A stretch of DNA of 59,950 nt from Planctomycetota bacterium (GTDB lineage: Bacteria > Planctomycetota > UBA1135 > GCA-002686595): positions 1 through 59,950 of the forward strand of contig JAEUHY010000047.1 in NCBI GenBank assembly GCA_016795325.1. The letters are read 5' to 3'. The notes beneath the pieces are model-generated. The model searched no databases. It saw only the letters and a program-made list of their open reading frames with translations, and was not told where the DNA came from. Position numbers and translations under genes: made by a program. Positions 43,827-52,581 of this stretch are shown piece by piece (positions within the stretch are counted from its first letter, which is position 1; each line of letters starts with the position of its first letter).

Positions 43827-44612
43827 TCAGCCGAGGTTCTTCTCGGCGAATTCCCAGTTCACGAGCTTGTCGAGGTAAGCCGTGATGAAGTCGGGGCGGC
43901 GGTTCTGGAAGTCGAGGTAGTAGGCGTGCTCCCACACGTCGAGCGTGAGCAGGCACTTCTTGCCCTGCGCCATCGGCGTCTCGGCGTTGGGCGTCTTGAC
44001 CACGGCGAGCTTGCCGCCGTCCTCGATCAGCCAGGCCCAGCCCGAACCGAACTGCGTCTTGGCGGCGTCGCTGAAGGCCGCCTTGAACTTCTCGAAGTCG
44101 CCGAACGAGGCGTTGATCTTGTCGGCGATGCGGCCCTTGGGCGCGCCGCCGCCGCCCGGACGCATCGAGTTCCAGAAGAAGGTGTGGTTCCAGACCTGCG
44201 CGGCGTTGTTGAACACGCCCGCCTTGGTGCTGTCGCCGGCGACCTTCTTGATCAGCGCCTCGAGCGACATCGCCGACAGCTCGGCGTTGTCCTTGATGAG
44301 GTTGTTCAGGTTGTCGACGTACGCCTTGTGGTGCTTGGCGTAGTGGAAGCTGAAGGTCTTGGCGCTCATCACCGGCTCGAGCGCGGTGTCGGCGTACGGC
44401 AGGGCGGGCAAAACGTGCGGGGCGGCTTGGGTGGTCATGATGGTCGGGGTCGGTTGAGAAGGTTGGGGTTGGTTGGTGTTCGAGGCGGCCGCGGAGCTGC
44501 TCGAGGGGCTCGAGCAGCCGACGGCGGCGAGTCCGGCGCCCGCGACGGCGCCGGCGACGACATCGCGCCTGCTGAGGCCGTGCTGGGGACCGGACGCTTG
44601 GGAATGAGTCAC
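43827..44612 (-). CDS. Tat-exported lipoprotein superoxide dismutase (Fe/Mn type)
   Basis: The protein is 261 residues from GTG 44612, with AAGGAG 8 bases upstream. The N-terminus L-S-R-R-D-V-V-A-G-A-V-A-G-A-G-L-A-A-V-G-C is a twin-arginine signal ending in a lipobox Cys. A Ser/Pro/Gln linker follows. The SOD core is complete: F-S-F-H-Y-A-K-H-H-K-A-Y-V (first metal His), W-N-H-T-F-F-W (second), and D-V-W-E-H-A-Y-Y-L-D (Asp and third His). Q-F-G-S-G-W-A-W-L precedes. It converts superoxide to peroxide and oxygen. Most bacterial Fe/Mn SODs are cytoplasmic; here a folded enzyme should be anchored outside the membrane. Confidence 0.93.
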   Translation of the reverse strand: MTHSQASGPQHGLSRRDVVAGAVAGAGLAAVGCSSPSSSSAAASNTNQPQPSQPTPTIMTTQAAPHVLPALPYADTALEPVMSAKTFSFHYAKHHKAYVDNLNNLIKDNAELSAMSLEALIKKVAGDSTKAGVFNNAAQVWNHTFFWNSMRPGGGGAPKGRIADKINASFGDFEKFKAAFSDAAKTQFGSGWAWLIEDGGKLAVVKTPNAETPMAQGKKCLLTLDVWEHAYYLDFQNRRPDFITAYLDKLVNWEFAEKNLG

Positions 44613-44697
44613 GTGACGTGCTCCTTGAGGGGTCGGAGAAGGGGCGGCAGTTTACGTAAGCTCCGGCCGGTTCCAATCCAGCCTCTCGGCGGGCAAT

Positions 44698-45300
44698 TCA
44701 ATCGTCGGCTACCCAGACATTGACCAGGTATCCGGCGGCGAAATCGAGCACGGTCGCGAGCGCGTCGTCGTTCTCGGAGTAGATCCAGCGCATCGCCCCA
44801 TCGTTGGTCGAAACCCGGTCGGGCATGCCGAACTCGTCGAGCACGCGCTGCGGCGACCACAGGCAATAGCGTTTGGCGAGCTTCTCGCTGTCGTCGACCT
44901 CAGGTTCGGGGTCGGTCGAGCGCACGAACAACTCGGCTCGGCGCGGCCCCTTCGAGCTCAGGTCGAGCTCGGGAGCAGGCGCCAGCGCGGCGCGGCGCTC
45001 GACCAGCGCGCGCAGCTCAGTGAGTTGAGCCTGGAGCGAATCGCTCGCCGGCGCCGGCTCGCCGTTGCCGACCGCCTCGCGCCGGCTCGCGAGTTCCTCG
45101 CGCAGGCGGCGCAGCTCCTCGACCAGCGCGTCGAGTTCCAACTGCTGCAGTCCGTCCGCCGCGACGGGCTGGGGCGCGGCAGCGCTCTCACGTTGCGCGG
45201 GCGTCGCGACGGTCTCCGCCCGCAGCACGGTCACCACTCCCGCGCCCGCCGCAGCGCACGCGGCGCCCACGATCGCCGCCAACACGATTCGAGTGTCCAT
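44698..45300 (-). CDS. Membrane-anchored coiled-coil protein, unknown
   Basis: The protein has 200 residues, with GGAGG 9 bases before the ATG. An N-terminal helix (I-V-L-A-A-I-V-G-A-A-C-A-A-A-G-A-G-V-V) anchors it. A coiled coil follows (~50-105: L-E-L-D-A-L-V-E-E-L-R-R-L-R-E-E-L and L-Q-A-Q-L-T-E-L-R-A-L). The C-terminal ~60 residues (S-P-Q-R-V-L-D-E-F-G-M-P-D-R-V and a few beta strands) have the helix-loop-strand look of BamE/SmpA-like modules. Function unknown. It is 85 bp upstream of the exported SOD on the same strand. Confidence 0.65.
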   Translation of the reverse strand: MDTRIVLAAIVGAACAAAGAGVVTVLRAETVATPAQRESAAAPQPVAADGLQQLELDALVEELRRLREELASRREAVGNGEPAPASDSLQAQLTELRALVERRAALAPAPELDLSSKGPRRAELFVRSTDPEPEVDDSEKLAKRYCLWSPQRVLDEFGMPDRVSTNDGAMRWIYSENDDALATVLDFAAGYLVNVWVADD

Positions 45301-45852
45301 TCGAGTCGACCTCCGCCGCGGGCTACCTCAGCGCCGCCCAGAGGCAACCGCTGTGCAGCACCAACTCGAGCGAGGCCCGAGCGGACCATCCCTGACGGTG
45401 CTCGAGCGCGTCGTCGCGTGAATCCCGCTTGGTCGCGGATGCGGCGGCTCGAGCACGCGCAGCGAGATGCGCCAACACGAATGCGAGTGTCCTTCGAGCC
45501 ACCGCACGCGGCGAGCAGAAGGGCCTCGGAGCGCCGTAGAGCACGGAATCGGCGACGGCGGAGCGCTCGGTCTCCAGGTGCGCGATGCGCGTCACCCACG
45601 AATCGAAGCGTTCTTCGACCGCGAGGGCCAGCCGCGCGGTCGCCCCTTCGAACGCACGTGGCGCGCGCGGCGAAGCTTTGCGTCAGCCGCGAAGGCACGC
45701 CCCGAGCACGACAACTCGAACTTGCGCTTGTGCTTTGCGCTTGTGCGGTCCGAGAGACCGGCGCCCATGCAGCGCGGAAACTCCGACGCCTCGAGCGCCG
45801 CGCGTGGGACGGTCACCTCGACCAAACGACTCGCGTCGCGTTTCGCGGCTCG
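45301..45852. other. Gene-free interval (552 bp)
   Basis: This gap lies between two minus-strand genes. A minus-strand frame around 45650-45323 shows some coding character (A-R-L-A-L-A-V-E-E-R-F-D-S-W-V-T-R-I-A-H) but is preceded by a stop and has only a late GTG. It may be the remnant of a small gene. Nothing else was recognised. Confidence 0.4.
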
Positions 45853-47358
45853 CTACTGGCAGACGACGCCGTAGACAGCGTCGGTGAGGCTCGAGCCCCA
45901 CGCGTCCTGCGGATCGCGCGCCCAGTACTGGCACGCGAAGCTCTGACCCACGACCTGCAACTGCGGATCGATGCCGCTCGTGATGTAGGCCGTGAAGTCG
46001 AAGCTGTAGGCGCCGGAACAATCCGAGCCGGTCGGCGATCCGCCGGAGGCTTGAACTGGAGTTCTGCGCCTGGGTGCGGCGACGCACAGGTATCCGCCCT
46101 GGAAGCTCGTGGCGCTCGCCTGGTAGCTGTAGAGCAGCAAACCGGTGCGGTTGTTGAGCATGTTCGACGCGGTGACGAGGCACGCGCTCCCGCCGGACGC
46201 GGAGGGCGGCCCGGAGATGTCGATCGCTGGCGCGCACAACTGCGAATTCACTTTGCTCGTGCAGTAGGTCGTCGGGATGGCGCAAATCGGACCTTCGTAG
46301 CCGTCGATCACGCCGTTCGCGTTGAGGTCGGGTCCCCACACGAAGCCGCGGGCGGGCATCTGGGGATACACAATCTGGCCGACGACGAATGCGCCGTTCG
46401 GGGACATGCCTTGCACCGTGGCGTTCGCCGCCACCACGTGCACCTGGAATCCCGTGCTGAAGGACCAGCGGAAGGGTTGGAAGTTGTTCGACCCGGGGAG
46501 CAACAGATGACCGACGACCACGCTGCCATCGTCGGAGGCTTCGATGACCTGGAGGGCGGTCGCCCCACTCGGGGCGCCTAGGCTCTGCAAGCCACTCGAC
46601 GCGCTCCAACGGAACATGACCCCGGAGCCCATCGTTCCGAAGATCTGGCTGCCGTCCCGCGACATCGCGCCCGCATACGCGCTCACCGAAGGCGGATTGA
46701 GAAGTTGCACGACACCGGACGTCGCGTCAAAGCGGAACGCGTCGGTGAACGAACTGCCGTTGTGGTAGATGAACCCCGCGACGATCGAGCCGTCACCGGA
46801 GAGCGCCTTGGCCTCTGCGACGTTCGGTGAACCGACTGCACCGATCAGCGAGTCGAGCACCACCAGCCCTCCACTGGCCGTCCAACGAAACGCGCTCGAG
46901 CCGCTGGCGCCCGACGCGAGGCGGACGCCGACCACCGTCTGCCCGTCGTCGGAGATCGCTTCTCCTCGACCCGCAATGAAGGCGGAGGTCCCGTCGAGCA
47001 CTCGGAATCCATCCCCCTGATAGGGCCGACTCCCGCAGAACGCGTTGGCGCTGCGAGCCAAAGCGATTGGAACTCGCCCGGTGGCCAAGCCCATGGGCGC
47101 GACCGTGCTGGTCCCGGACCACTCGACCGCGACGTACGGACCCACTGCATTCGGCCCGGCGAAACCAACGATTCGCTGCCCGTCGTCCGAGACATCGGTC
47201 GCGCGAGCGTCCGGCAAATTGGCGGGCGAGGGGAGGTCGAGCATCACGTTCTGCGCGACGAGAGGTCGGCCTGCGACGAACATCGCCGCGGCCAAGAATT
47301 GCGCCCGCCATCCTCCGCAACCGACCGAGCACCAAGAGCGTCGCATCCATTCGTTCAT
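45853..47358 (-). CDS. Exported HAF-repeat protein with planctomycete C-terminal domain
   Basis: The protein is 501 residues from ATG 47358, where GGAGG is placed 8 bases upstream. A signal peptide ends near P-L-V-A-Q. About seven repeats of the type A-I-S-D-D-G-Q-T-V-V-G and A-F-R-W-x-x-x-x-G follow; this is the HAF extracellular repeat pattern of probable beta-propellers. The last ~130 residues carry the shared domain: C-T-S-K-V-N-S, C-L-V-T-A-S, G-L-L-L-Y-S-Y, C-S-G-A-Y, C-Q-Y-W-A-R-D-P, ending V-Y-G-V-V-C-Q. It is a surface or secreted protein of unknown ligand. Confidence 0.78.
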   Translation of the reverse strand: MNEWMRRSWCSVGCGGWRAQFLAAAMFVAGRPLVAQNVMLDLPSPANLPDARATDVSDDGQRIVGFAGPNAVGPYVAVEWSGTSTVAPMGLATGRVPIALARSANAFCGSRPYQGDGFRVLDGTSAFIAGRGEAISDDGQTVVGVRLASGASGSSAFRWTASGGLVVLDSLIGAVGSPNVAEAKALSGDGSIVAGFIYHNGSSFTDAFRFDATSGVVQLLNPPSVSAYAGAMSRDGSQIFGTMGSGVMFRWSASSGLQSLGAPSGATALQVIEASDDGSVVVGHLLLPGSNNFQPFRWSFSTGFQVHVVAANATVQGMSPNGAFVVGQIVYPQMPARGFVWGPDLNANGVIDGYEGPICAIPTTYCTSKVNSQLCAPAIDISGPPSASGGSACLVTASNMLNNRTGLLLYSYQASATSFQGGYLCVAAPRRRTPVQASGGSPTGSDCSGAYSFDFTAYITSGIDPQLQVVGQSFACQYWARDPQDAWGSSLTDAVYGVVCQ

Positions 47359-47630
47359 TGCGAGTACCTCCGACAGCAAAGGTCACCGAGCAGTCCACCC
47401 TCGCCCGATGAAGCCAGCTTGCTGTGTTGGGGATTGAAACTACGCCAACGACGCGATCTGTCAACGGAAGCGCGCGCGGCGTGGACGTCGTTCTCGAGTC
47501 CACAGGATGGCGGCCTACTGGCGCAGCGCGTTCGAAGTAGCGCTGGCACTCGCGCGGCTGGGAGCGCGGGAAGGCCGATTCGTAGCCCGTTAGCGCGTGC
47601 TTCGGCTCGTTTGCGCGCGCCCAGTTCGGC

Positions 47631-48776
47631 TCACTCGAGCGCGACGAGCTCTGCGTGCCCCGCTGCCGTGCCGGGCCCGGTGACGGCCGCGTACACACGC
47701 TCAAAGTTGCCGCCGAGCACCTTGACGAGCTCTTCGTCGTTGAAACCGCGCCGCCGCAGCCCGCGCGCGAGGTTCATGTAGCAGCTGGCGTCCTCGAGCT
47801 CCTGCGGCGTGCGTTGGATGCCGTCGAAGTCCGAGCCGATGCCGACGTGGTCGATGCCCCCGATCTCGACCGCGTGGCAGATGTGGTCGAGCACACGCTC
47901 GAGCGGCAGCGGCGCGGCGCGCGCCTGCAGCAGCTCGCACTGTGCAAGGAACGTCGCCGTGTCCGGCGCACTGCCCAGCGCTTTGTACTCGTCGCTCGCG
48001 CGCACGCGGTTGTCCTCGGCGCGCGCCGCCGCATCGAGGAACGGCGTGCAGAACACGATGCCGACCACGCCGCCATTGTCCGCGAGCGCGCGCAGCTGTT
48101 CGTCGTCGAGGTTGCGTTGGTGCTCGTTCACCGCCATGCAGCCCGAGTGGCTCGCGATCACCGGCTTGTTCGTGCAGGCGAGCGTGTCGAAGAACGCTTG
48201 CCGCCCCGCATGCGAGAGATCGACGACCATGCCCAGCTCGTTCATCGCGCGCACCACGCCGCGCCCGAAGTCGTTCAGCCCCTCGGGCACGTTCGCGCCG
48301 GCGTCAGGTTGGCACGAGCGGATCCAGTCGAGGTGGTTGTTCCACACCAGCGTCATCACGCGCACGCCGCGTTCGAAGAACCAGTGCAACGTGTCGAGCG
48401 AGTTCTCGATCGAGTGGCCGCCTTCGATGCCGGGAATGCCGGCGACTTTGTTGGCTCCGCGCGCGGCTGCAAGTTGCTGCGCATTTCCGGCGAAGCTCAC
48501 TTGCTCGGGATGGCGCGCCTGCAGGCGGTGGAACTCGCGCAAGAGCAGCCGCGTGCGCTCGCGCGCGCCGTGCTCGCCCTCCGCGATGAAGCGCGGATCG
48601 CACCACGACACGAACACCAGCGCGCCCAGGCCGCCCGAACTGCCGCGCACCAAGTCCAAGTGCCCGGCGCCGACCTCGCCCAGATCGCGCCCCAGGTCGA
48701 GCGCGAGCTGCAGCGAATCGGCGTGGGCGTCGAACACCGGGCGCTGGCGCGCGAGGGCGATGAAGTCCTTGTGCAT
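47631..48776 (-). CDS. Membrane dipeptidase, M19 family
   Basis: The protein is 381 residues from ATG 48776. M19 enzymes are binuclear zinc dipeptidases acting on L- and D-dipeptides. Metal ligands are visible in order: D-A-H-A-D-S (His and Asp), P-G-I-E-G-G-H-S-I (bridging Glu), V-V-D-L-S-H-A-G and I-A-S-H-S-G (two His), and I-G-S-D-F-D-G (Asp). There is no signal peptide, so the enzyme is probably cytoplasmic. Peptidoglycan or dietary dipeptides are possible substrates. An upstream in-frame extension of 54 codons is Arg/Pro-rich and rejected. The gene appears monocistronic. Confidence 0.93.
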   Translation of the reverse strand: MHKDFIALARQRPVFDAHADSLQLALDLGRDLGEVGAGHLDLVRGSSGGLGALVFVSWCDPRFIAEGEHGARERTRLLLREFHRLQARHPEQVSFAGNAQQLAAARGANKVAGIPGIEGGHSIENSLDTLHWFFERGVRVMTLVWNNHLDWIRSCQPDAGANVPEGLNDFGRGVVRAMNELGMVVDLSHAGRQAFFDTLACTNKPVIASHSGCMAVNEHQRNLDDEQLRALADNGGVVGIVFCTPFLDAAARAEDNRVRASDEYKALGSAPDTATFLAQCELLQARAAPLPLERVLDHICHAVEIGGIDHVGIGSDFDGIQRTPQELEDASCYMNLARGLRRRGFNDEELVKVLGGNFERVYAAVTGPGTAAGHAELVALE

Positions 48777-48903
48777 GGTGAGCGGAGGTCGGTCCAGGCT
48801 AACCGTCGCGCGGCCTTGATGCGTCGTCAGGCAAGTTGCGCGCGGCGCACCCCGGACGCGCCGGCCACGATTCGGGCAGCGCGCCGCGTCGCCGCTCGAG
48901 TTC

Positions 48904-49296
48904 TCAGGTGGTGGGCTCAGCCGCGGCGCGCTGCGCACGGCGAACGTTGGCCTCGTAGCGCGAGATGCCGAGCTGGAGCACGAAGCCCAGCACCACGAGC
49001 GCGGCGAGCAATCCGAAGACCGTTGCGCCGAGAGTGCGGGTGAAGGTCCGAACTCCCTCCCCGACTGCGCCGCCGCCCGCGGGCGCGAGCCACAGCCCGC
49101 ACCACATCGTCGCGAGCACCATGCCCACGTTGCCGAACAGCATCCAGAAGCGGCCGCGCGCGCCGCCGCCGCACAACTCGGAGAGCAGGACTTCGAGCGT
49201 GCGGCGGAAGATCAAGCAAACGGCGAAGGCGAGCGTGACGCCGCATCCCAGCGCAGCGAGGTAAACGTTCAGAGCCGTCATCGATTGGTCACCCAT
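48904..49296 (-). CDS. Small membrane protein downstream of GbsR-type regulator
   Basis: The protein has 130 residues and three hydrophobic helices (L-A-A-L-G-C-G-V-T-L-A-F-A-V-C-L, W-M-L-F-G-N-V-G-M-V-L-A-T-M-W-C-G, V-F-G-L-L-A-A-L-V-V-L-G-F-V-L). No family was recognised. It begins 6 bases after the regulator's stop codon, so the two form an operon presumably controlled by the dyads at 49898-49930. A second ATG five codons in is an alternative start. It may be a transport or membrane-stress component; this is only from position. Confidence 0.7.
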   Translation of the reverse strand: MGDQSMTALNVYLAALGCGVTLAFAVCLIFRRTLEVLLSELCGGGARGRFWMLFGNVGMVLATMWCGLWLAPAGGGAVGEGVRTFTRTLGATVFGLLAALVVLGFVLQLGISRYEANVRRAQRAAAEPTT

Positions 49297-49302
49297 GTTC
49301 GT

Positions 49303-49869
49303 TCAGCGACGTTTCTTCGCGGCGCGTTTCCCAGCGCGCTCGGCCGCGAGTACGAGCGCCTTGAGTCCCAGTTGCTTCACGATGCCGCCCTCCAAGAACG
49401 AGGCGGCCATTCCATCGGCGAGCGCGACCAAGGCCTCGATTTGCTCGAGGCGTGCGCGCAGCGCGACGGCGTCCGCGGAACGCTCTCGCTCGAGCTCGGG
49501 CACCCATTCCCGAAGTCGCTCGAGCAACGGGTCCCACTCGCGACGCTTGCGCGTGCGCACGATGCTCTTCACCGCGCGTTCGAGTTCGCTCTCAGGCGCG
49601 TAGAGCTCGCGCCGCTCGCCGGCGAGCTTCGAGCGCCGCACGAGCCCCCACTCCTCGAGTTCGCGCACGGCCATCGAGACCGCGCCGCGCGAGAGCGCCA
49701 GACCCTCGACGAGTTCGTCCGCGTCAACGGGCGCTGCGCGCGTCAACAGGTACGCAAAAACGCGCGCGGCGCCAGGGCTGATGCCCCAGAACGGCGCCAA
49801 GCGTCCCCACAGCTCGACGAGCCCTCCGCGCACCTCTTCGGTGGCGCCCATGCGTTCCGCTCGCTCCAT
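49303..49869 (-). CDS. GbsR/MarR-family transcriptional regulator
   Basis: The protein has 188 residues. A winged helix-turn-helix is seen: A-R-V-F-A-Y-L-L-T-R-A-A-P-V-D-A-D-E-L, G-L-A-L-S-R-G-A-V-S-M-A-V-R-E-L-E-E-W-G-L-V-R-R (recognition helix and wing). The opening W-G-R-L-A-P-F-W-G-I-S-P-G-A-A-R is the GbsR signature. GbsR regulators often control transport or osmolyte genes. Two palindromes 28-60 bases upstream of the start are likely its operators, giving autoregulation. It is co-transcribed with the small membrane protein and divergent from the VIT/VWA gene. Confidence 0.85.
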   Translation of the reverse strand: MERAERMGATEEVRGGLVELWGRLAPFWGISPGAARVFAYLLTRAAPVDADELVEGLALSRGAVSMAVRELEEWGLVRRSKLAGERRELYAPESELERAVKSIVRTRKRREWDPLLERLREWVPELERERSADAVALRARLEQIEALVALADGMAASFLEGGIVKQLGLKALVLAAERAGKRAAKKRR

Positions 49870-49897
49870 GCCAAGAGCGTATCGGCTCGACGTCGAT

Positions 49898-49930
49898 CTT
49901 TCAATCGTGTTTGAAAGTTCGAAAACTTTC
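49898..49930 (-). promoter_or_regulatory. Overlapping dyads, probable GbsR-type operators
   Basis: CTTTCA-N8-TGAAAG (49898-49917) overlaps GAAAGTT-CGAA-AACTTTC (49913-49930). Both lie just upstream of the regulator's start and stand out as AT-rich in GC-rich DNA. They probably overlap its promoter. The remaining 300 bp to the VIT/VWA gene show nothing else. Confidence 0.6.
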
Positions 49931-50235
49931 TGCTCGAGCTTTCCTCGTCCGCCAAGTCCGCAGTCGCGGCTCCCCCGTGCCCCACCGGGCCGCCCGATGC
50001 TCCGGGCCGATGCGACGTGGAGCGGCCGTCGCGCGTGGGCCCCAAGGGGAGCGGCGCGCCGGATCCGGGGTGGCCCTCGAGGGCCGCCAGCGCGCTCCGC
50101 GCGGCTCGCCCGTTACCCGTGCGTGACCCGGAACGCTCCAGGCCGCGCGTACTGTCGCTCGAACTGGACCGACGCCGACACGCGCCGGCCCCGCACGGGC
50201 TCGCGCCGAGCTCGACAACGAACGAGAACCGCGCC

Positions 50236-52506
50236 ATGCGCTGCACACATCGAATTCTTCCCGCCCTGATCCTGGCCCTCGCGAGTTCGCCGCCCAGCGC
50301 AGCGCAGTCGGGCCACGCCCACGTCGTGCATCACGTTCACAGCGGCTGGTGCGCGAACGTCGTGCTGCCGCAGGCGCGCGCGTTCCGCACGGTCGACACG
50401 GCGGCGGAAATCGCCGTCGAGCGCGTGCGCGCCGACATCCGCATCGTCGACGGGATGGCGACGACGACGCTCGACATCTTCCTCGTCAACCGCGGATCGA
50501 TCGACACGGAAGGCGAGCTATTGCTGCCCGTGCCCGACAACGCGGTCGTGACGCACTTCGACTTCGAGGGATCGTCCGTGAAGCCCACGGCGCGGCTGCT
50601 GCCGCGCGAAGAAGCGCGCGCCACGTACGACGGCATCGTCGCCAAGCTCAAGGATCCCGCGCTGCTCGAGTTCGCCGGCGCGTCGCTCGTGCGCTCGAGC
50701 GTGTTTCCGGTGAGCGCGGGCGGCAAACAGACAGTGCGCGTGCGCTACGAGCACCTCGTGCCGACGGATGGTCTGCGCTGGGACTACGAGCTGCCGCGCA
50801 GCGAGAGCCTCGCGAGCCAGGTTCCCTGGGAAGTGACGCTCGAAGTGCGCTCCGAGCGCGCGATCGCGGACGTCTACTCGCCCACGCACGACCTGCCGCG
50901 TGTGAGCGGCGACGCCAAACGCATCCAAATGCACTCGCGCCCGGGTGCGCCGATGGAGCCGGGTGCGCTGCGCGTGTCGGTGCTGCTCGCCGACGGTCCG
51001 CTCACAACCACGCTGTTCACGAGCGCGGACCCGAGCGGGAAAGGCGGCTGGTTCCTGTTGCTCGCGGGCCTGGGCGAAGTTCCGGCCGACGTGAAGCTCC
51101 CGCCGCGCGAGGTCACGCTCGTGCTCGACCGTTCGGGCAGCATGGCGGGCGAGAAGTTCGACCAGGCGCGCGCCGCGGCGCGACAGGTGATCGAAGGCCT
51201 CGCATTCGGCGAAGCGGTGCAGATCATCGACTACAGCGCGACCGTGGAGCGTTTTGCGCCGCAGGCCGTGATCAAGAGCGCCGAGACACTGCCCGCACTC
51301 CGCGCGTACCTCGACGGGCTCACGACGGGCGGCGGAACCAACCTCGACGGCGCGCTGGCCGCCGCGCTCGCGATGCCGCCGAGCGATGGCCGCTTGCCGG
51401 TCGTGTTGTTCCTCACCGACGGCCGTCCGACCGAGGGTGAGACGCGCGAGGTCGCCATCCGCGAGCGCATCGAGCGCGAAAACGTGCACAAACGGCGGGT
51501 GTTCACCTTCGGCGTGGGCAACGACGTCAACGCGCCGCTGCTCGACACGTTGGCGGTCGAGAGCCGCGGGCGCACGAGCTACGTGCGGCCGAACGAGGAT
51601 GTCGAACGCGCGGTCGCCGGTGTGTTCGAGGACCTCTCCGGACCGGTGGTCACCGACCTCGCGGTGAGCGTGAAGAACGGCGACGGCAGCGAGAACACGC
51701 GCCTGGTGCGCGATCTGTACCCGCAAGTCCTGCCCGACTTGTTCCGCGGCGATCGCCTCGTGCTCGTCGGCCGTTACCTCGACGCGGCGCCGGCGCGCAT
51801 TGAGCTCGCGGGCGTCCGCGCAGGCGCGAAAACGAACTGGCGCCTCGACTACGACTTCGCGACGGCGCTGCCGCGCAATGGCTTCGTGCAGCGCTTGTGG
51901 GCCATGCGGCGCATCGCGGCGCTCGAGGATTCGCTGCGCCGCGTCGGGGCCGATCCGCAGGCGCTCGCCGCGCTGCGCGAGGATCCGAAGTTCGCCGAGA
52001 TCGTGAAGGAGATGCTCGAACTCTCGACGCGCTTTGGCGTGCTGACGGACTCGACCGCGTTCCTCGCGCTCGAGGGCACGAAGCTCGGCGACGCGCCGCA
52101 GCTCGTGGCGACGGCCAGCAGCCTCGGGTTCCAGAACGCCACTTGCCGCACCGGCATCGACGGCGTCGCGGCGCAGCAGAACGTCGCGCTCAACCGCGAC
52201 CAGAGCTGGGCCAACGCCTCCAACGCTCAGTACAACCCCGCCGGCGAGTTGGTCGCCAACCCGACCGTTCAGACCGTGCAGGGTCGTACCTTCTTCCGGC
52301 GCGGCGCACGTTGGATCGACGGCGAACTCGCGCTCGCTCCGTCCGAGCCGACTCCGCAACGTTCGGTCGTGTTCGGGACGCCGGAACACACGCAGCTCGT
52401 CGAAGAACTGCGCGCGCAGGGCTGCGTCGGCCAGGTTTCGCTGGAAGGTGAAATCCTGCTGCGCCACCGCGGCGAGACCGTGCTCGTGACGCCGCAGTCG
52501 AAGTAA
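50236..52506 (+). CDS. Exported VIT and von Willebrand A domain protein
   Basis: The protein is 756 residues from ATG 50236. A signal peptide (L-P-A-L-I-L-A-L-A-S-S-P-P-S-A-A-Q) is followed by a VIT domain (~45-180; L-L-L-P-V-P-D-N-A-V-V-T, E-E-A-R-A-T-Y-D) as in inter-alpha-trypsin inhibitor heavy chains. The VWA domain (~290-460) has the metal-ion-dependent adhesion motif D-R-S-G-S-M, T-G-G-G-T-N-L and F-L-T-D-G-R-P-T. A C-terminal ~250-residue helical/beta tail completes it. Bacterial VIT-VWA proteins are surface or periplasmic binders of unknown partners. A two-component system lies directly downstream. Confidence 0.9.
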   Translation: MRCTHRILPALILALASSPPSAAQSGHAHVVHHVHSGWCANVVLPQARAFRTVDTAAEIAVERVRADIRIVDGMATTTLDIFLVNRGSIDTEGELLLPVPDNAVVTHFDFEGSSVKPTARLLPREEARATYDGIVAKLKDPALLEFAGASLVRSSVFPVSAGGKQTVRVRYEHLVPTDGLRWDYELPRSESLASQVPWEVTLEVRSERAIADVYSPTHDLPRVSGDAKRIQMHSRPGAPMEPGALRVSVLLADGPLTTTLFTSADPSGKGGWFLLLAGLGEVPADVKLPPREVTLVLDRSGSMAGEKFDQARAAARQVIEGLAFGEAVQIIDYSATVERFAPQAVIKSAETLPALRAYLDGLTTGGGTNLDGALAAALAMPPSDGRLPVVLFLTDGRPTEGETREVAIRERIERENVHKRRVFTFGVGNDVNAPLLDTLAVESRGRTSYVRPNEDVERAVAGVFEDLSGPVVTDLAVSVKNGDGSENTRLVRDLYPQVLPDLFRGDRLVLVGRYLDAAPARIELAGVRAGAKTNWRLDYDFATALPRNGFVQRLWAMRRIAALEDSLRRVGADPQALAALREDPKFAEIVKEMLELSTRFGVLTDSTAFLALEGTKLGDAPQLVATASSLGFQNATCRTGIDGVAAQQNVALNRDQSWANASNAQYNPAGELVANPTVQTVQGRTFFRRGARWIDGELALAPSEPTPQRSVVFGTPEHTQLVEELRAQGCVGQVSLEGEILLRHRGETVLVTPQSK

Positions 52507-52581
52507 TCTCGGACGTATGCGGTGCGGCGCCAGCATCCAATCCGCCGGCTCCGCACCGACCGACCGCCGCAACTGCAACCC

